64,000 nucleotides of DNA from Salinicoccus luteus DSM 17002 (lineage in GTDB: Bacteria > Bacillota > Bacilli > Staphylococcales > Salinicoccaceae): contig NZ_KL544008.1 of the NCBI RefSeq assembly GCF_000712035.1, positions 528,544 through 592,543 on the forward strand. Direction: 5' to 3'. Under the pieces are notes generated by a model. That model was given only the letters and a program-made list of their open reading frames with translations. It was not told the origin of the DNA and made no database searches. A program made the position numbers and the translations under genes. How positions within the stretch are numbered: position 1 is the first letter of the stretch; every line of letters starts with the position of its first letter. This document shows, piece after piece, positions 53,958 to 64,000 of this stretch.

Positions 53958-54806
53958 GTGAACAGGCTTTTCAACCGTAATCGCATGCTGATCATCCTAT
54001 TCGGCATCATCATACTCATCATACTGATCGGCTTTTCGATCAGCGACCGCAGTTCGACCACCAAAGCTGAACAGTTCACTGCCGATGCTGCAGCCGGCTC
54101 CCAGATGATCATCGACGCACCGCTGAACTTTGCAGGAAGCATATTCACGAGCATCAGGCAAAGCTTCAATGCGGTTGAGGAGAACGAGCGGCTCAAGGCG
54201 CAACTGGAGATGCTTCCCCAGATGCAGGCGGACCTGGAACGTCTTGAAACAGAAAATGAGGAACTGAGGGAAGCCTTGGAAGTGAGCTCCAAGCAATCCT
54301 ACGAGAGCATCAATGCCCGGGTGATCTCACGTTCCCCGGACCAGTGGCTGGATAATTTCACAATCGACAAGGGGGAGGCGGATGGTATTAATGAAGGCAT
54401 GGCTGTAATGACGACAGAGGGGCTGATCGGCACAGTGGCACGTGCAAATGGCGGCTCCAGTTATGTCGAAATGCTGACGACTTCCGTTTCACAGAACAAC
54501 CTCTCTGTGGAGATCATGCATGAGGGGAATCCGATCTATGGCAACATACGGGAATACGATACCGAAAGAAACCTTCTTGTCATTGAGAATATAAAGAACC
54601 GCAGCGGTCTGGCCCGCGGGGACGAGGTGCTTACGAGCGGACTTGTGGGCGACTATCCTGAAGGCCTTCTGATCGGCACTGTTGTGGAGGTCCAGAATGA
54701 TGAATATGGACTGAGTCAGAATGCCTATGTCCAGATGAAGGGCAATGTCGACGATGTCGATGTCGTCTTCGTCATCGAGAGAAATCCGGAATCCATGGAG
54801 GAATAG
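53958..54806 (+). CDS. mreC: Rod-shape/cell-wall elongation protein MreC
   Basis: Membrane scaffold of peptidoglycan synthesis; 282 residues. N-terminal transmembrane helix (RMLIILFGIIILIILIGF, ~9-26), coiled coil (~70-108, rich in EENERLKAQLEML repeats), and the extracellular beta-barrel domain with GINEGMAVMTTEGLIGTV and RGDEVLTSGLVGDYPEGLLIGTV (in pieces). GTG start at 53958, GGAGG 8 nt upstream. First gene of the conserved mreCD block; preceded by leader B and its terminator. Confidence 0.94.
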   Translation: MNRLFNRNRMLIILFGIIILIILIGFSISDRSSTTKAEQFTADAAAGSQMIIDAPLNFAGSIFTSIRQSFNAVEENERLKAQLEMLPQMQADLERLETENEELREALEVSSKQSYESINARVISRSPDQWLDNFTIDKGEADGINEGMAVMTTEGLIGTVARANGGSSYVEMLTTSVSQNNLSVEIMHEGNPIYGNIREYDTERNLLVIENIKNRSGLARGDEVLTSGLVGDYPEGLLIGTVVEVQNDEYGLSQNAYVQMKGNVDDVDVVFVIERNPESMEE

Positions 54807-54807
54807 C

Positions 54808-55326
54808 ATGAGGGCGATCATAATTTTTCTGTTTTCATTCCTGCTGATGTATGTGGATTTCCTGTTTGCAGAATTCAGTCCGATGACGCTCGGCGGAGTG
54901 GAGGTATATTTCGTTCCCCGTGCACTGCTGATGTTCATCCTGCTCGTTTCCGTCTATGCCAGCCCCCAGATGAGCGTCCTGCTCAGTGTCGTCTTCGGTG
55001 CGATGCTGGATCTGTACATAGGATCGATATACGGCATACATACTTTTGGAATGGTGGCCTTCGTCCTGTTCATGCACACCGCCTTCAGGGTGTTCCACAA
55101 GGACTTTGTCGCCATGGCCTTCGTTGTGCTTTTCCTCATCCTGTTCTATGATATGTATATCTTCTTCATATACAGGCTGCTCGATATGGTGAATCTGCCG
55201 GCATTCGACTACCTGGCGCTCAGGGCCGCGCCAAGTCTGCTTCTGAACGCATTGATCTTCATCCTGGTATTTATCATTGCCTTGAAAACTTCCAGAATCA
55301 GAAAAGAGGTCCTGCCAAAGCATTGA
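54808..55326 (+). CDS. mreD: Rod-shape/cell-wall protein MreD
   Basis: 172 residues with five to six transmembrane helices, starting [18 protein letters not shown]. Partner of MreC. ATG 54808 follows mreC by 1 nt. The GAGGCAD-like [23 protein letters not shown] block is typical. The stop codon overlaps the -35 box of the rplU promoter. Confidence 0.92.
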   Translation: MRAIIIFLFSFLLMYVDFLFAEFSPMTLGGVEVYFVPRALLMFILLVSVYASPQMSVLLSVVFGAMLDLYIGSIYGIHTFGMVAFVLFMHTAFRVFHKDFVAMAFVVLFLILFYDMYIFFIYRLLDMVNLPAFDYLALRAAPSLLLNALIFILVFIIALKTSRIRKEVLPKH

Positions 55327-55456
55327 CAGCCGGCAACGCGGTTGGTATAATGCAGTGGTTGGTGATAATGTAGACATCAACCGCTCAATTACAGGTTCAA
55401 GTGATGCATATCCACCTGTAGATGGCGTGTCTTATTTTAAATCAGGAGGTGTAAGT
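55323..55456 (+). promoter_or_regulatory. rplU promoter and L21 leader
   Basis: Consensus promoter TTGACA (55323-55328) - 17 nt - TATAAT (55346-55351). The ~100-nt leader has hairpins AGTGGTTG / CAACCGCT and TACAGG / CCTGTA, which resemble the L21 leader of Firmicutes that binds excess L21 for autogenous control. Confidence 0.8.
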
Positions 55457-55765
55457 ATGTTTGCAATTATCGAAACAGGTGGTAAACAGCTCAAGGTCGA
55501 AGAAGGCCAGACAATCTACGTCGAGAAAATCGATGCAGAAGCAGGAGCAACCTTCACTTTTGACAAAGTGCTCTTCGTAGGAGGAGATTCCGTCAAAGTC
55601 GGTGTGCCGACAGTTGAAGGCGCGACTGTATCAGCGAAAGTTGAAAAGCACGGTCGCGGTAAGAAGATCGATGTGGTGAAATTCAAGCGCAGAAAGAACT
55701 ACAAGCGTAAACAAGGACACCGTCAGCCATATACAAAGCTGACTGTTGATAAGATCGACGCGTAA
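55457..55765 (+). CDS. rplU: 50S ribosomal protein L21
   Basis: 102 residues, starting [18 protein letters not shown] and ending with the basic [18 protein letters not shown] block that contacts 23S rRNA. AGGAGGTG lies 6-7 nt upstream of ATG 55457; longer upstream frame is leader RNA. First gene of rplU-prp-rpmA. Confidence 0.98.
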   Translation: MFAIIETGGKQLKVEEGQTIYVEKIDAEAGATFTFDKVLFVGGDSVKVGVPTVEGATVSAKVEKHGRGKKIDVVKFKRRKNYKRKQGHRQPYTKLTVDKIDA

Positions 55766-56085
55766 TGATCAATGTAGAGTTCAACATAAACGATGACGGA
55801 CAGGTTACATCCTTCAAGATGGAAGGACATGCCCAGTTCGATGAACACGGTAAGGACATTGTCTGCGCCGGTGCTTCAGCAGTCGTTTTCGGTTCTGTAA
55901 ATGCAATCCTCAATATGACTGAAGCCAACCCTTCTGTTAATATGGAGGAAGAGACCGGCTATTTCGAATTCAAAGTCGAAGATCCGGATGATGCAAAACT
56001 GCAGTTACTGCTTGAAAGCATGATCATTTCTTTAAAAACGATAGAAGAAGAATACGGTGAACATATCAGATTATTATTCAAGTGA
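55765..56085 (+). CDS. prp: Ribosomal-processing cysteine protease Prp
   Basis: Cleaves the N-terminal extension of L27 (and related phage proteins). 106 residues. The catalytic pair is His22 ([10 protein letters not shown]) and Cys34 ([19 protein letters not shown]). Its position between rplU and rpmA is conserved in Firmicutes (YsxB). The ATG overlaps the last base of the rplU stop codon. Confidence 0.96.
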   Translation: MINVEFNINDDGQVTSFKMEGHAQFDEHGKDIVCAGASAVVFGSVNAILNMTEANPSVNMEEETGYFEFKVEDPDDAKLQLLLESMIISLKTIEEEYGEHIRLLFK

Positions 56086-56095
56086 GGTGAAAGCA

Positions 56096-56380
56096 ATGCT
56101 TAAACTGAATCTTCAATTCTTTGCATCCAAAAAAGGTGTAGGCTCAACGAAAAACGGTCGTGATTCCATATCCAAACGTCTTGGTGCGAAAAGGCAGGAC
56201 GGCCAGCACGTTACAGGCGGCTCCATTCTTTTCCGTCAGCGTGGGACTAAGATCCACCCGGGTGAAAACGTAGGCCGCGGTGGCGATGATACACTCTTCG
56301 CCAAAATCGACGGCGTTGTAAAATACGAGCGTCTCGGTCGCGATAAGAAGCGCGTTTCCGTATACAAGGAAGCAAAATAA
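56096..56380 (+). CDS. rpmA: 50S ribosomal protein L27 precursor
   Basis: 94 residues. N-terminal MLKLNLQFF is the nine-residue Firmicutes extension removed by Prp before ASKKG; the mature N-terminus reaches the peptidyl-transferase centre. Body: [41 protein letters not shown] (in pieces). SD GAGGTG upstream of ATG 56096. Confidence 0.98.
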   Translation: MLKLNLQFFASKKGVGSTKNGRDSISKRLGAKRQDGQHVTGGSILFRQRGTKIHPGENVGRGGDDTLFAKIDGVVKYERLGRDKKRVSVYKEAK

Positions 56381-56472
56381 TGAAACGAGTGGACATCAGC
56401 AAAGCTGGTGTCCTTTTTATTTAAATGAGTTGAAATTGATATGCTATAATATTTAAGGATAGAGGTGAGACA

Positions 56473-57753
56473 ATGTTTATAGATCAGGTAGATATATACT
56501 TAAAAGCCGGCGATGGCGGAAACGGCCTTGTCGCATATAGACGTGAGAAGTATGTGCCGCTCGGCGGACCAGCCGGTGGTGACGGGGGCAATGGTGCAGA
56601 CATCATCTTTGAAGTCGATGAAGGGCTGAGGACACTGATGGATTTCCGCTATCAGCGCCACTTCAAGGCGAAGCGCGGCCAGAATGGGATGAACTCCAAT
56701 GCCCACGGAAAAAACAGTGAGCCGATGGTACTGAAAGTGCCGCCGGGCACCATTGTCAAAAGGAAGGATACGGGGGAAACGATTGCAGATCTCGTCCAGC
56801 ACGGGGCACGGGCAGTCGTAGCAAAAGGCGGACGCGGGGGACGCGGCAATTCAAGATTCGCCTCCTCCAGGAACCCGGCACCGGATTTTGCTGAGAATGG
56901 TGAACCGGGTGATGAGCTCGATGTGATCATGGAGCTCAAGCTGCTGGCTGATGTAGGCCTTGTCGGCTTCCCGAGCGTAGGCAAGTCCACGATCCTCAGT
57001 GCAGTATCGAAAGCGAAGCCGAAGACGGGCGACTACCCGTTCACGACAATCAAACCGAACCTTGGTGTTGTCGAAACCGGAGATGGCCGTTCATTTGTTA
57101 TGGCCGATCTGCCTGGGCTGATCGAAGGGGCCTCCGAAGGCACGGGACTTGGCCACCAGTTCCTGCGCCATGTCGAGCGCACGAAGGTCATCGTCCATGT
57201 CATTGACATCAGTGGCCTTGAAGGCAGGGATGCAGTCGAGGACTACAGGATCATCCGAAATGAGATGGGCTTGTACAACGAAAACCTTCTGAAGCGTCCT
57301 GAAATCATCGTGCTGAACAAAGTCGACCTGGTGGAGGATGAAGCGGTCTTCGACCGCTTCACAGAAGCCGTAGGGGACGACAAGGAAATATTCAGGATAT
57401 CCGCAGCGACGAGAAAGAATCTGGACACTGTGCTCTACAGGGTTGCAGACCTGCTCGAAGAGACAACTGAAGAGGAGGAAGTCATAGAAGAGACGGACCA
57501 CCGCGTGGTCTACCGTCACGAGAAAGACCCGGATGCATTCGAAATCAGACGGGATGATGATGGTGCCTATGTGGTTGCCGGCGACGCTATAGAACGGATG
57601 TTCAAGATGACCGACTTCAACCGGGACGCAGCCGTCAGGAGATTTGCCAGACAGATGCGCTCGATGGGCATAGATGATGCGCTCAGGGAGCGTGGCATCC
57701 AGACGGGCGATACTGTAAGGATACTCGGCGGAGAATTCGAATTCGTAGAATGA
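56473..57753 (+). CDS. obgE: GTPase Obg
   Basis: Essential ribosome-assembly GTPase, 426 residues. Glycine-rich Obg domain (1-158, [20 protein letters not shown]), G domain with GFPSVGKST (~165), [19 protein letters not shown] and NKVDL, and the C-terminal OCT domain (~345-426). SD GAGGTGAG before ATG 56473. A pheB-like ACT gene sometimes found after obg is absent; ruvA follows. Confidence 0.97.
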   Translation: MFIDQVDIYLKAGDGGNGLVAYRREKYVPLGGPAGGDGGNGADIIFEVDEGLRTLMDFRYQRHFKAKRGQNGMNSNAHGKNSEPMVLKVPPGTIVKRKDTGETIADLVQHGARAVVAKGGRGGRGNSRFASSRNPAPDFAENGEPGDELDVIMELKLLADVGLVGFPSVGKSTILSAVSKAKPKTGDYPFTTIKPNLGVVETGDGRSFVMADLPGLIEGASEGTGLGHQFLRHVERTKVIVHVIDISGLEGRDAVEDYRIIRNEMGLYNENLLKRPEIIVLNKVDLVEDEAVFDRFTEAVGDDKEIFRISAATRKNLDTVLYRVADLLEETTEEEEVIEETDHRVVYRHEKDPDAFEIRRDDDGAYVVAGDAIERMFKMTDFNRDAAVRRFARQMRSMGIDDALRERGIQTGDTVRILGGEFEFVE

Positions 57754-57763
57754 TGGTGATTTG

Positions 57764-58351
57764 ATGTATCAGTATATTAGTGGTGTTTTGAAGGAAGTGG
57801 AACCGCAGTATATCACTGTGGAATCGAATGGGATCGGATACCTGATTATGGTACCCAATCCTTTTCGCTTTGAGCATAATAAAGAGAGCGCAGTGAAGAT
57901 CCATACTGAACTGATTGTGAGGGAGGACAGCCATACGCTCTATGGCTTCAACTCGAGGGATGAAAAGATCCTCTTCAAGTCTCTGCTGCAGGTCACAGGC
58001 ATCGGCCCGAAGAGTGCGATGGCCATCCTTGCAGCCTCGACTCCGGATGAAATCGTCGGTGCGATCGAGGCGGAAGACGAAAAGTATATGCAGAAGTTCC
58101 CTGGTGTAGGGAAGAAGACGGCCAGCCAGATCATCCTCGATCTGAAAGGCAAACTCGCGCATGTGGAGGCTTCTCCAGAAGCCCCTGCTGTGGACGATAA
58201 TGACCACTTCATCAGCGAAGCCCTGCTGGCACTGGAGGCGCTCGGCTACAGCAAACGTGAGCTCAAGCGCATTGAGAAGCACATGGGCAGCGAATCTTTC
58301 AGTTCAGTGGACGAAGCAGTAAAAAGAGGGCTTAAATACCTAGTTCAGTAA
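57764..58351 (+). CDS. ruvA: Holliday junction helicase subunit RuvA
   Basis: Junction-binding tetramer subunit. 195 residues. N-terminal OB domain (MYQYISGVLKEVEPQYITVE), paired HhH motifs (LLQVTGIGPKSAMAIL and FPGVGKKTASQIILDLK), and the C-terminal RuvB-contact domain (EALLALEALGYSKRELKRI). ATG 57764; a TTG one codon earlier is possible. Confidence 0.97.
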   Translation: MYQYISGVLKEVEPQYITVESNGIGYLIMVPNPFRFEHNKESAVKIHTELIVREDSHTLYGFNSRDEKILFKSLLQVTGIGPKSAMAILAASTPDEIVGAIEAEDEKYMQKFPGVGKKTASQIILDLKGKLAHVEASPEAPAVDDNDHFISEALLALEALGYSKRELKRIEKHMGSESFSSVDEAVKRGLKYLVQ

Positions 58352-58363
58352 TGGGGTGCTATT

Positions 58364-59383
58364 ATGGATGATCGCATTTTAGATGAAGGAAAGCAGCAGC
58401 ATGAAGAGCATTTGGAGATGTCGCTCCGGCCGGAATACCTGAATCAGTATATCGGCCAGCAGACATTGAAGAACAATCTGAACGTATTCATCGAGGCGGC
58501 ACGGATCAGGGAAGAGGCGCTGGACCATGTCATCCTGCACGGCCCCCCGGGGCTCGGCAAGACGACGCTGTCCAACATCATCGCCAACGAACTCGGTGTG
58601 AATATACGGACGACTTCCGGACCGGCAATTGAACGTGCCGGGGATCTGGCGGCGATTTTGTCGAGCCTCGAAATGGGGGACGTGCTGTTCATCGATGAAA
58701 TCCACCGGCTTCCGCGAGCTGTGGAGGAGATCCTCTATTCAGCAATGGAGGACTTCTTCCTGGATGTCGTCATCGGCAAGGGCGAGGAGGCCAGAAGCAT
58801 CCGGATCGACCTGCCGCCATTTACGCTCGTGGGGGCGACGACGCGCTTCGGCAGCCTTTCGGCACCGCTGCGTGACCGTTTCGGTGTCCAGCTGAGGCTG
58901 GAGTACTACGATGTCGACAGTCTGGTCACCATCGTCAACCGGACAGCGGACATCTTCGAAGTTGCAATCGATGATGACAGTGCGATGGAACTCGCCAGAC
59001 GTTCCCGGGGGACCCCGCGGATCGCCAACCGGCTGCTCAGGCGTGTCCGGGACTTCTCGATTGTGAAGAGTGAGCCGTCCATCACCCTCGATACGACGAA
59101 CCACGCACTGAAGGTGCTGGAAGTTGATCCGAGCGGCCTGGACCCGATCGACCACAAGATCATGAATACGATTCTGAACACATATGGCGGTGGACCTGTC
59201 GGCCTTGAAACCGTGGCCGTGTCGATCGGCGAGGAAGTGGTGACGCTTCTGGATGTGTATGAACCATACCTGATCCAGCAGGGGTTCCTGGAAAGGACGC
59301 CGAGAGGGCGGAAGGCGACAGCCAAAAGCTACGACTACTTTAATGGAAAATGTCAGATGGATATATTTAGAAATGAGGAATAG
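58364..59383 (+). CDS. ruvB: Holliday junction branch-migration ATPase RuvB
   Basis: AAA+ motor, 339 residues. Walker [10 protein letters not shown] (60-68), Walker [10 protein letters not shown], sensor 1 VGATTRFG, arginine finger region SAPLRDRFG, and a winged-helix C-terminus ([19 protein letters not shown]). It follows ruvA by 12 nt. Confidence 0.98.
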   Translation: MDDRILDEGKQQHEEHLEMSLRPEYLNQYIGQQTLKNNLNVFIEAARIREEALDHVILHGPPGLGKTTLSNIIANELGVNIRTTSGPAIERAGDLAAILSSLEMGDVLFIDEIHRLPRAVEEILYSAMEDFFLDVVIGKGEEARSIRIDLPPFTLVGATTRFGSLSAPLRDRFGVQLRLEYYDVDSLVTIVNRTADIFEVAIDDDSAMELARRSRGTPRIANRLLRRVRDFSIVKSEPSITLDTTNHALKVLEVDPSGLDPIDHKIMNTILNTYGGGPVGLETVAVSIGEEVVTLLDVYEPYLIQQGFLERTPRGRKATAKSYDYFNGKCQMDIFRNEE

Positions 59384-59386
59384 GTT

Positions 59387-60421
59387 TTGAAACTCGACGA
59401 ATTTGATTTTGAGCTGCCTGAATCGCTCATCGCCCAAACCCCTCTAAAAGACCGGGCACAGAGCAGGCTGCTCGGCCTGAACAGGGCCACCGGCACAGTA
59501 TCGGATGGTAAATTCGAGGATGTTATACAATATCTCAACCCGGGGGATGCCCTGGTGCTCAACGATACGAAAGTGCTGCCGGCAAGGCTTTTCGGTGTGA
59601 AGAGTGATACGGGTGCAAAAATAGAGATGCTGCTGCTCAAGCCGATCGAAGAAGGGTATGAAGTGCTCATCCGTCCCGCCAGGAAAGTCAAGGAGGGGAC
59701 GGAGATCGACTTCGGCGACGGTCTCTTGAAGGCGGTATGCACCGGCACATTCGATGAGGGCATCAGGCATGTCAGCCTCCACCACGAGGGACTGCTCGAG
59801 AATGTCCTGGATGAACTTGGGGAGATGCCATTGCCGCCATACATCAAGGAAACATTGGAGGACAAGGATCGGTACCAGACGGTCTATGCAAGACATACGG
59901 GATCTGCCGCTGCGCCGACGGCTGGGCTTCATTTTACGGAAGCGCTGCTCGAGCGTATCAGGGAGCAGGGTGTACATATCGCCTATATCACCCTCCATGT
60001 GGGCCTCGGCACGTTCAGGCCCGTCAGTGCAGAGAACATAGAGGATCACAGAATGCATTCCGAATTCTATATCATGAACAAGGAGACGGCAGATGCACTC
60101 AATGCAGTGAAGGAAAACGGTGGGAAAGTGGTCAGTGTCGGTACGACGAGTACACGGACACTTGAGACGATCATGCGCGATCATGGCAGGTTTGAGGAAG
60201 CGAGCGGGTTTACAGACATATTCATCTATCCCGGCTTCCAATACAGGGCCATCGATGCGCTGATCACGAATTTCCACCTGCCCAAATCCTCCCTGATGAT
60301 GCTGGTCAGTGCTTTCAGTGACAAGGAGACAATCATGAAGGCCTATCAGCATGCGATCGACGAAAAATACCGGTTCTTCAGTTTTGGGGATGCAATGATT
60401 ATATATGAGGATGAAGACTAG
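59387..60421 (+). CDS. queA: tRNA preQ1(34) S-adenosylmethionine ribosyltransferase-isomerase
   Basis: Adds the epoxycyclopentane ring during queuosine synthesis, using SAM. 344 residues. [56 protein letters not shown] (in pieces), [10 protein letters not shown] and [16 protein letters not shown] are hallmarks. TTG start at 59387 with GAGGAATAGG upstream, 3 nt after ruvB. Confidence 0.97.
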   Translation: MKLDEFDFELPESLIAQTPLKDRAQSRLLGLNRATGTVSDGKFEDVIQYLNPGDALVLNDTKVLPARLFGVKSDTGAKIEMLLLKPIEEGYEVLIRPARKVKEGTEIDFGDGLLKAVCTGTFDEGIRHVSLHHEGLLENVLDELGEMPLPPYIKETLEDKDRYQTVYARHTGSAAAPTAGLHFTEALLERIREQGVHIAYITLHVGLGTFRPVSAENIEDHRMHSEFYIMNKETADALNAVKENGGKVVSVGTTSTRTLETIMRDHGRFEEASGFTDIFIYPGFQYRAIDALITNFHLPKSSLMMLVSAFSDKETIMKAYQHAIDEKYRFFSFGDAMIIYEDED

Positions 60422-61567
<1,146 letters not shown>

Positions 61568-61586
61568 CAGAGGAGAAGATGTATAG

Positions 61587-61850
61587 ATGGAATTCTTTAT
61601 GGCCATCCTGCCGTTTCTGGTACTCATCCTGGTAATGTACTTCCTGATGATCCGTCCGGCTCAGAAGAAGCAGAAGGAAGTTCAGAACATGCAGTCAAAC
61701 CTGCAAAAAGGTGACGAAATCATCACAATCGGCGGTATCCATGGCACAGTGGAATCGTTCGACCAGAAGCACATGTACATCCGTACGGATGAAGTGAACG
61801 GCGCAGTACTCAAATTTGAGCGTGTCGCACTTAAAGAAATCGTAAAATAG
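61587..61850 (+). CDS. yajC: Preprotein translocase subunit YajC
   Basis: 87 residues: one transmembrane helix (FFMAILPFLVLILVMYFLMI) and a small cytoplasmic domain beginning RPAQKKQKEVQNMQSNLQKGD with GGIHGTVESF. Accessory to SecDF in the Sec holotranslocon. Precedes secDF, but a terminator lies between. Confidence 0.96.
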   Translation: MEFFMAILPFLVLILVMYFLMIRPAQKKQKEVQNMQSNLQKGDEIITIGGIHGTVESFDQKHMYIRTDEVNGAVLKFERVALKEIVK

Positions 61851-61863
61851 GAAGACAACAGGC

Positions 61864-61890
61864 TGGCTCATGGAGTCAGCTTTTTTCATT
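61864..61890 (+). terminator. Terminator between yajC and secDF
   Basis: GCTGGCTC ATG GAGTCAGC (one wobble) followed by TTTTTT. Confidence 0.75.
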
Positions 61891-61958
61891 TTATTTTTTG
61901 GTGGTAACGGTTATAATTGAAACGTTGAGGACTTACAATATAATCGAGGTGTGTTTTT

Positions 61959-64000
61959 TTGAATGTGAAAAAGAATAGAATCATAGCTGCTGTCCTGGTG
62001 GCCGTGCTGCTCCTGACAGTCGTCGGCCTGACCGCCAAGGACCTTGCCAGGAATGTCAATCTCGGCCTGGACCTCCAGGGCGGCTTTGAAGTGCTGTATC
62101 AGGTCGAACCTTTGGAAGAAGGCGATGAAATCGATGATACGGCGGTTCAGAGCACCGCCCAGACCCTTGATTCGAGGGTGAACGTGCTCGGGGTTTCGGA
62201 GCCGAATATACAGATTGAGGAGGGCAACCGGATACGCGTCCAGCTTGCAGGGGTCGAAGATCAGGCGGAAGCACGTGAACTGCTCAGCACCCAGGCTGAA
62301 CTGACGATCCGGGATGTCGATGACAATGTGCTGCTGGACGGTTCTGATCTCGTGCAGGGCGGTGCAAGCCAGAACTTCGATGAAATGAACCAACCAATGG
62401 TTTCACTCGAACTGAAGGACCCGGACAAATTCCGGGAAATCACTGAAGAGATTTCCGAGCGTCCAGCCGGCGAGAATCTGATGGTCATCTGGATGGACTT
62501 TGAGGAAGGAGAGGACAGTTTTGAAGAGGAGGTCCAAAAGGAGGACCCCAAATTCATCTCTGCCCCGAGCGTCTCACAGCCGATCAACTCCTCTGATGTC
62601 ATGATTTCAGGCGGCTTCTCGGGCCAGGAAGGTCTTGAGCGCGCACAGAATATTGCAGCACTGCTGAACTCCGGCGCACTGCCGGTCAAACTGAGCGAGA
62701 TCTATTCGACATCCGTCGGTGCCCAGTTCGGTGAACAGGCGCTGGATGAAACGGTCACTGCCGGCCTGATCGGTGTGGCACTCGTATTCATATACATGAT
62801 TGCGTTCTATAGGCTGCCGGGCGTCATTGCTGCGGTGACGCTCACCATCTACATCTATCTGACGATATTCGGCTTCAATATGATCAGCGGGGTATTGACG
62901 CTGCCGGGTATCGCAGCCCTCATCCTCGGTGTGGGGATGGCCGTGGATGCCAACATCATCATGTACGAGCGCATAAGGGATGAACTGCGCATCGGCCGGA
63001 ATCTGAAGCAGGCCTATAAAAAAGCGTCTGCGGCTTCATTATGGACAATCGTCGATGCGAACATCACCACTATGGTTGCCGGAGTCGTACTGTTCATCTT
63101 CGGCACAAGCAGTGTAAAAGGGTTTGCGACCATGCTGCTGCTTTCCATAATCATGAGCTTCATCACTGCAGTCTTCCTGACACGCCTCCTGCTTTCGATG
63201 CTCATCAAGTCGGGCTTCTTCAATAAGCGGCCCGGATGGTTTGGTGTGAAGGAGGAGAGCAGATTCAACATCAATGAAGGCAAGGATATAGAAGATCTGA
63301 CGACGCCATGGGACCGCTTTGATTTCGTCGGCCATGCGAAGAAGTTCTTCGCATTCAGCCTGGCGACCATTCTGGTCGGACTGATCATCCTGTCCATATT
63401 CCGGCTGAATCTCGGCATCGACTTCACAAGTGGTACGCGGGCCGATATACAGACTGGCGGCGAAGCGACGGTGGAGCAGGTGGAAGAGCAGCTCCAAGAG
63501 ATGGACTTGCCGCCGGACAGCATCACGACTTCGGGTGAGGATATGGTGGTCGTACGGTATACGGAAAACCTCCCGCAGGATTCCGTCACCGAGATGCAGA
63601 CCACATTCGATGACCTCTATGGCAGTGAGCCGGCAATCAGCACGGTGAGCCCGGTCATCGGGCAGGAGCTGGCCAAGAATGCGGCCATCGCACTCGCCAT
63701 TGCTTCTGTCGGCATCATTCTCTATGCTTCCATACGATTCGAATGGCGCATGGCGCTGCCGAGCGTGCTCGCACTCATCCATGATGCCTTCATCATGGTC
63801 GCCGTCTTCTCCATCTTCCATCTGGAAGTCGATATCACCTTCATTGCGGCTGTACTGACGATCGTCGGCTACTCGATCAACGATACGATCGTCACATTCG
63901 ACAGGGTGAGGGAGAACCTGAGGAAGTTCAAGGTCATCCGGAAGGAAGAGGAGATTGATGCAATCATCAACCGTTCCCTCAAGCAGACGTTGACCCGTTC
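61959..64000 (+). CDS. secDF: Protein-export membrane protein SecDF, 3'-truncated by window edge
   Basis: Fused SecD-SecF proton-driven motor that pulls exported proteins across the membrane. TTG start at 61959 (GAGGTG 7 nt upstream; GTG 61965 is the alternative), giving MNVKKNRIIAAVLVAVLLL. About 680 residues are visible of an expected ~750. SecD part: LGLDLQGGFEVLYQVE (~37), the P1 domain, GLIGVALVFIYMIAFY and AVDANIIMYERIRDEL. SecF part: LGIDFTSGTRADIQ, and SVGIILYASIRFEWRMALPSVLALIHDAFI (in pieces), VGYSINDTIVTFDRVRENLR and, at the edge, NRSLKQTLTRS. Confidence 0.96.
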   Translation, partial: MNVKKNRIIAAVLVAVLLLTVVGLTAKDLARNVNLGLDLQGGFEVLYQVEPLEEGDEIDDTAVQSTAQTLDSRVNVLGVSEPNIQIEEGNRIRVQLAGVEDQAEARELLSTQAELTIRDVDDNVLLDGSDLVQGGASQNFDEMNQPMVSLELKDPDKFREITEEISERPAGENLMVIWMDFEEGEDSFEEEVQKEDPKFISAPSVSQPINSSDVMISGGFSGQEGLERAQNIAALLNSGALPVKLSEIYSTSVGAQFGEQALDETVTAGLIGVALVFIYMIAFYRLPGVIAAVTLTIYIYLTIFGFNMISGVLTLPGIAALILGVGMAVDANIIMYERIRDELRIGRNLKQAYKKASAASLWTIVDANITTMVAGVVLFIFGTSSVKGFATMLLLSIIMSFITAVFLTRLLLSMLIKSGFFNKRPGWFGVKEESRFNINEGKDIEDLTTPWDRFDFVGHAKKFFAFSLATILVGLIILSIFRLNLGIDFTSGTRADIQTGGEATVEQVEEQLQEMDLPPDSITTSGEDMVVVRYTENLPQDSVTEMQTTFDDLYGSEPAISTVSPVIGQELAKNAAIALAIASVGIILYASIRFEWRMALPSVLALIHDAFIMVAVFSIFHLEVDITFIAAVLTIVGYSINDTIVTFDRVRENLRKFKVIRKEEEIDAIINRSLKQTLTR

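Noticed and set aside
55355-55456. N-terminal extension of L21
   Set aside because: The stretch is the L21 leader; L21 proteins begin [11 protein letters not shown].

Overview
The window is a contiguous stretch of a Gram-positive (Bacillota) chromosome, most probably a moderately halophilic Staphylococcaceae member of the Salinicoccus type. This is inferred from several things: the block comC-radC-mreCD-rplU-prp-rpmA-obgE-ruvAB-queA-tgt-yajC-secDF; the block lexA/sosA-ynzC-tkt-yneF; an L27 precursor carrying the Firmicutes-specific N-terminal extension next to its protease Prp; roughly 50% GC by eye; and acidic secreted proteins. No rRNA, tRNA, CRISPR array, insertion sequence or phage module was found.

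Layout. 0-9 kb: 3' part of an AbgT-family transporter, a purine-riboswitch-controlled xpt-pbuX operon, a CueP-like copper lipoprotein, the pantothenate genes panE (divergent) and panBCD, and a CAP-domain exoprotein. 9-21.4 kb: the SOS pair lexA/sosA with three LexA boxes, ynzC, tkt, yneF, an orphan peptide-binding lipoprotein, a heterodimeric ABC exporter, ccdA-ccdC, yneK, and a DUF1659/DUF2922/YvrJ trio. 21.4-32 kb: sbcDC, an EmrB-type MFS pump, a SCO-like copper chaperone, a CDF exporter, a nucleoside hydrolase-ribokinase pair and an OxlT-like MFS carrier. 32-35 kb: an AT-richer island with a T-box-controlled arginyl-tRNA synthetase, a PH-like membrane protein and a cytidine/blasticidin-deaminase-like protein. 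35-43.7 kb: accessory metabolism (Bcr pump, aldo/keto reductase, GNAT, stress SDR, solute-binding lipoprotein, amidohydrolase, Rrf2 regulator, second DUF896 protein, luciferase-like oxidoreductase, SprT-like protein). 44-46 kb: AT-rich comC-radC-orf. 46-53.7 kb: a second heterodimeric ABC exporter, then a SAM-riboswitch metNIQ-aminotransferase operon. 53.9-64 kb: the conserved mreCD-to-secDF block, cut by the right edge.

The most interesting structure is a pair of paralogous promoter-leader-terminator elements at 45.89-46.10 kb and 53.70-53.88 kb. They flank the exporter/met segment as near-identical direct repeats. Both have a TTGAAA-17-TAnnAT promoter, a closing ATAACA/TGTTAT helix, two hairpins whose arms differ in sequence yet still pair, a shared AT-rich block and a GC-rich terminator. 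In the first copy, hairpin 1 buries the Shine-Dalgarno of a 21-codon leader peptide, and its 3' arm can instead pair with the terminator. This is a complete ribosome-mediated attenuation circuit in front of a multidrug-type exporter. The second copy stands before mreCD, without a convincing leader peptide. I do not recognise it as a described RNA class.

Other regulation visible: a guanine-type riboswitch (xpt), a SAM-I riboswitch (metN), a T-box with probable CGC specifier (argS), an L21 leader (rplU), three LexA boxes, a probable Rrf2 auto-operator, and hairpins that hide a Shine-Dalgarno (ccdA) or act as terminators inside the ends of convergent genes (ccdC/yneK).
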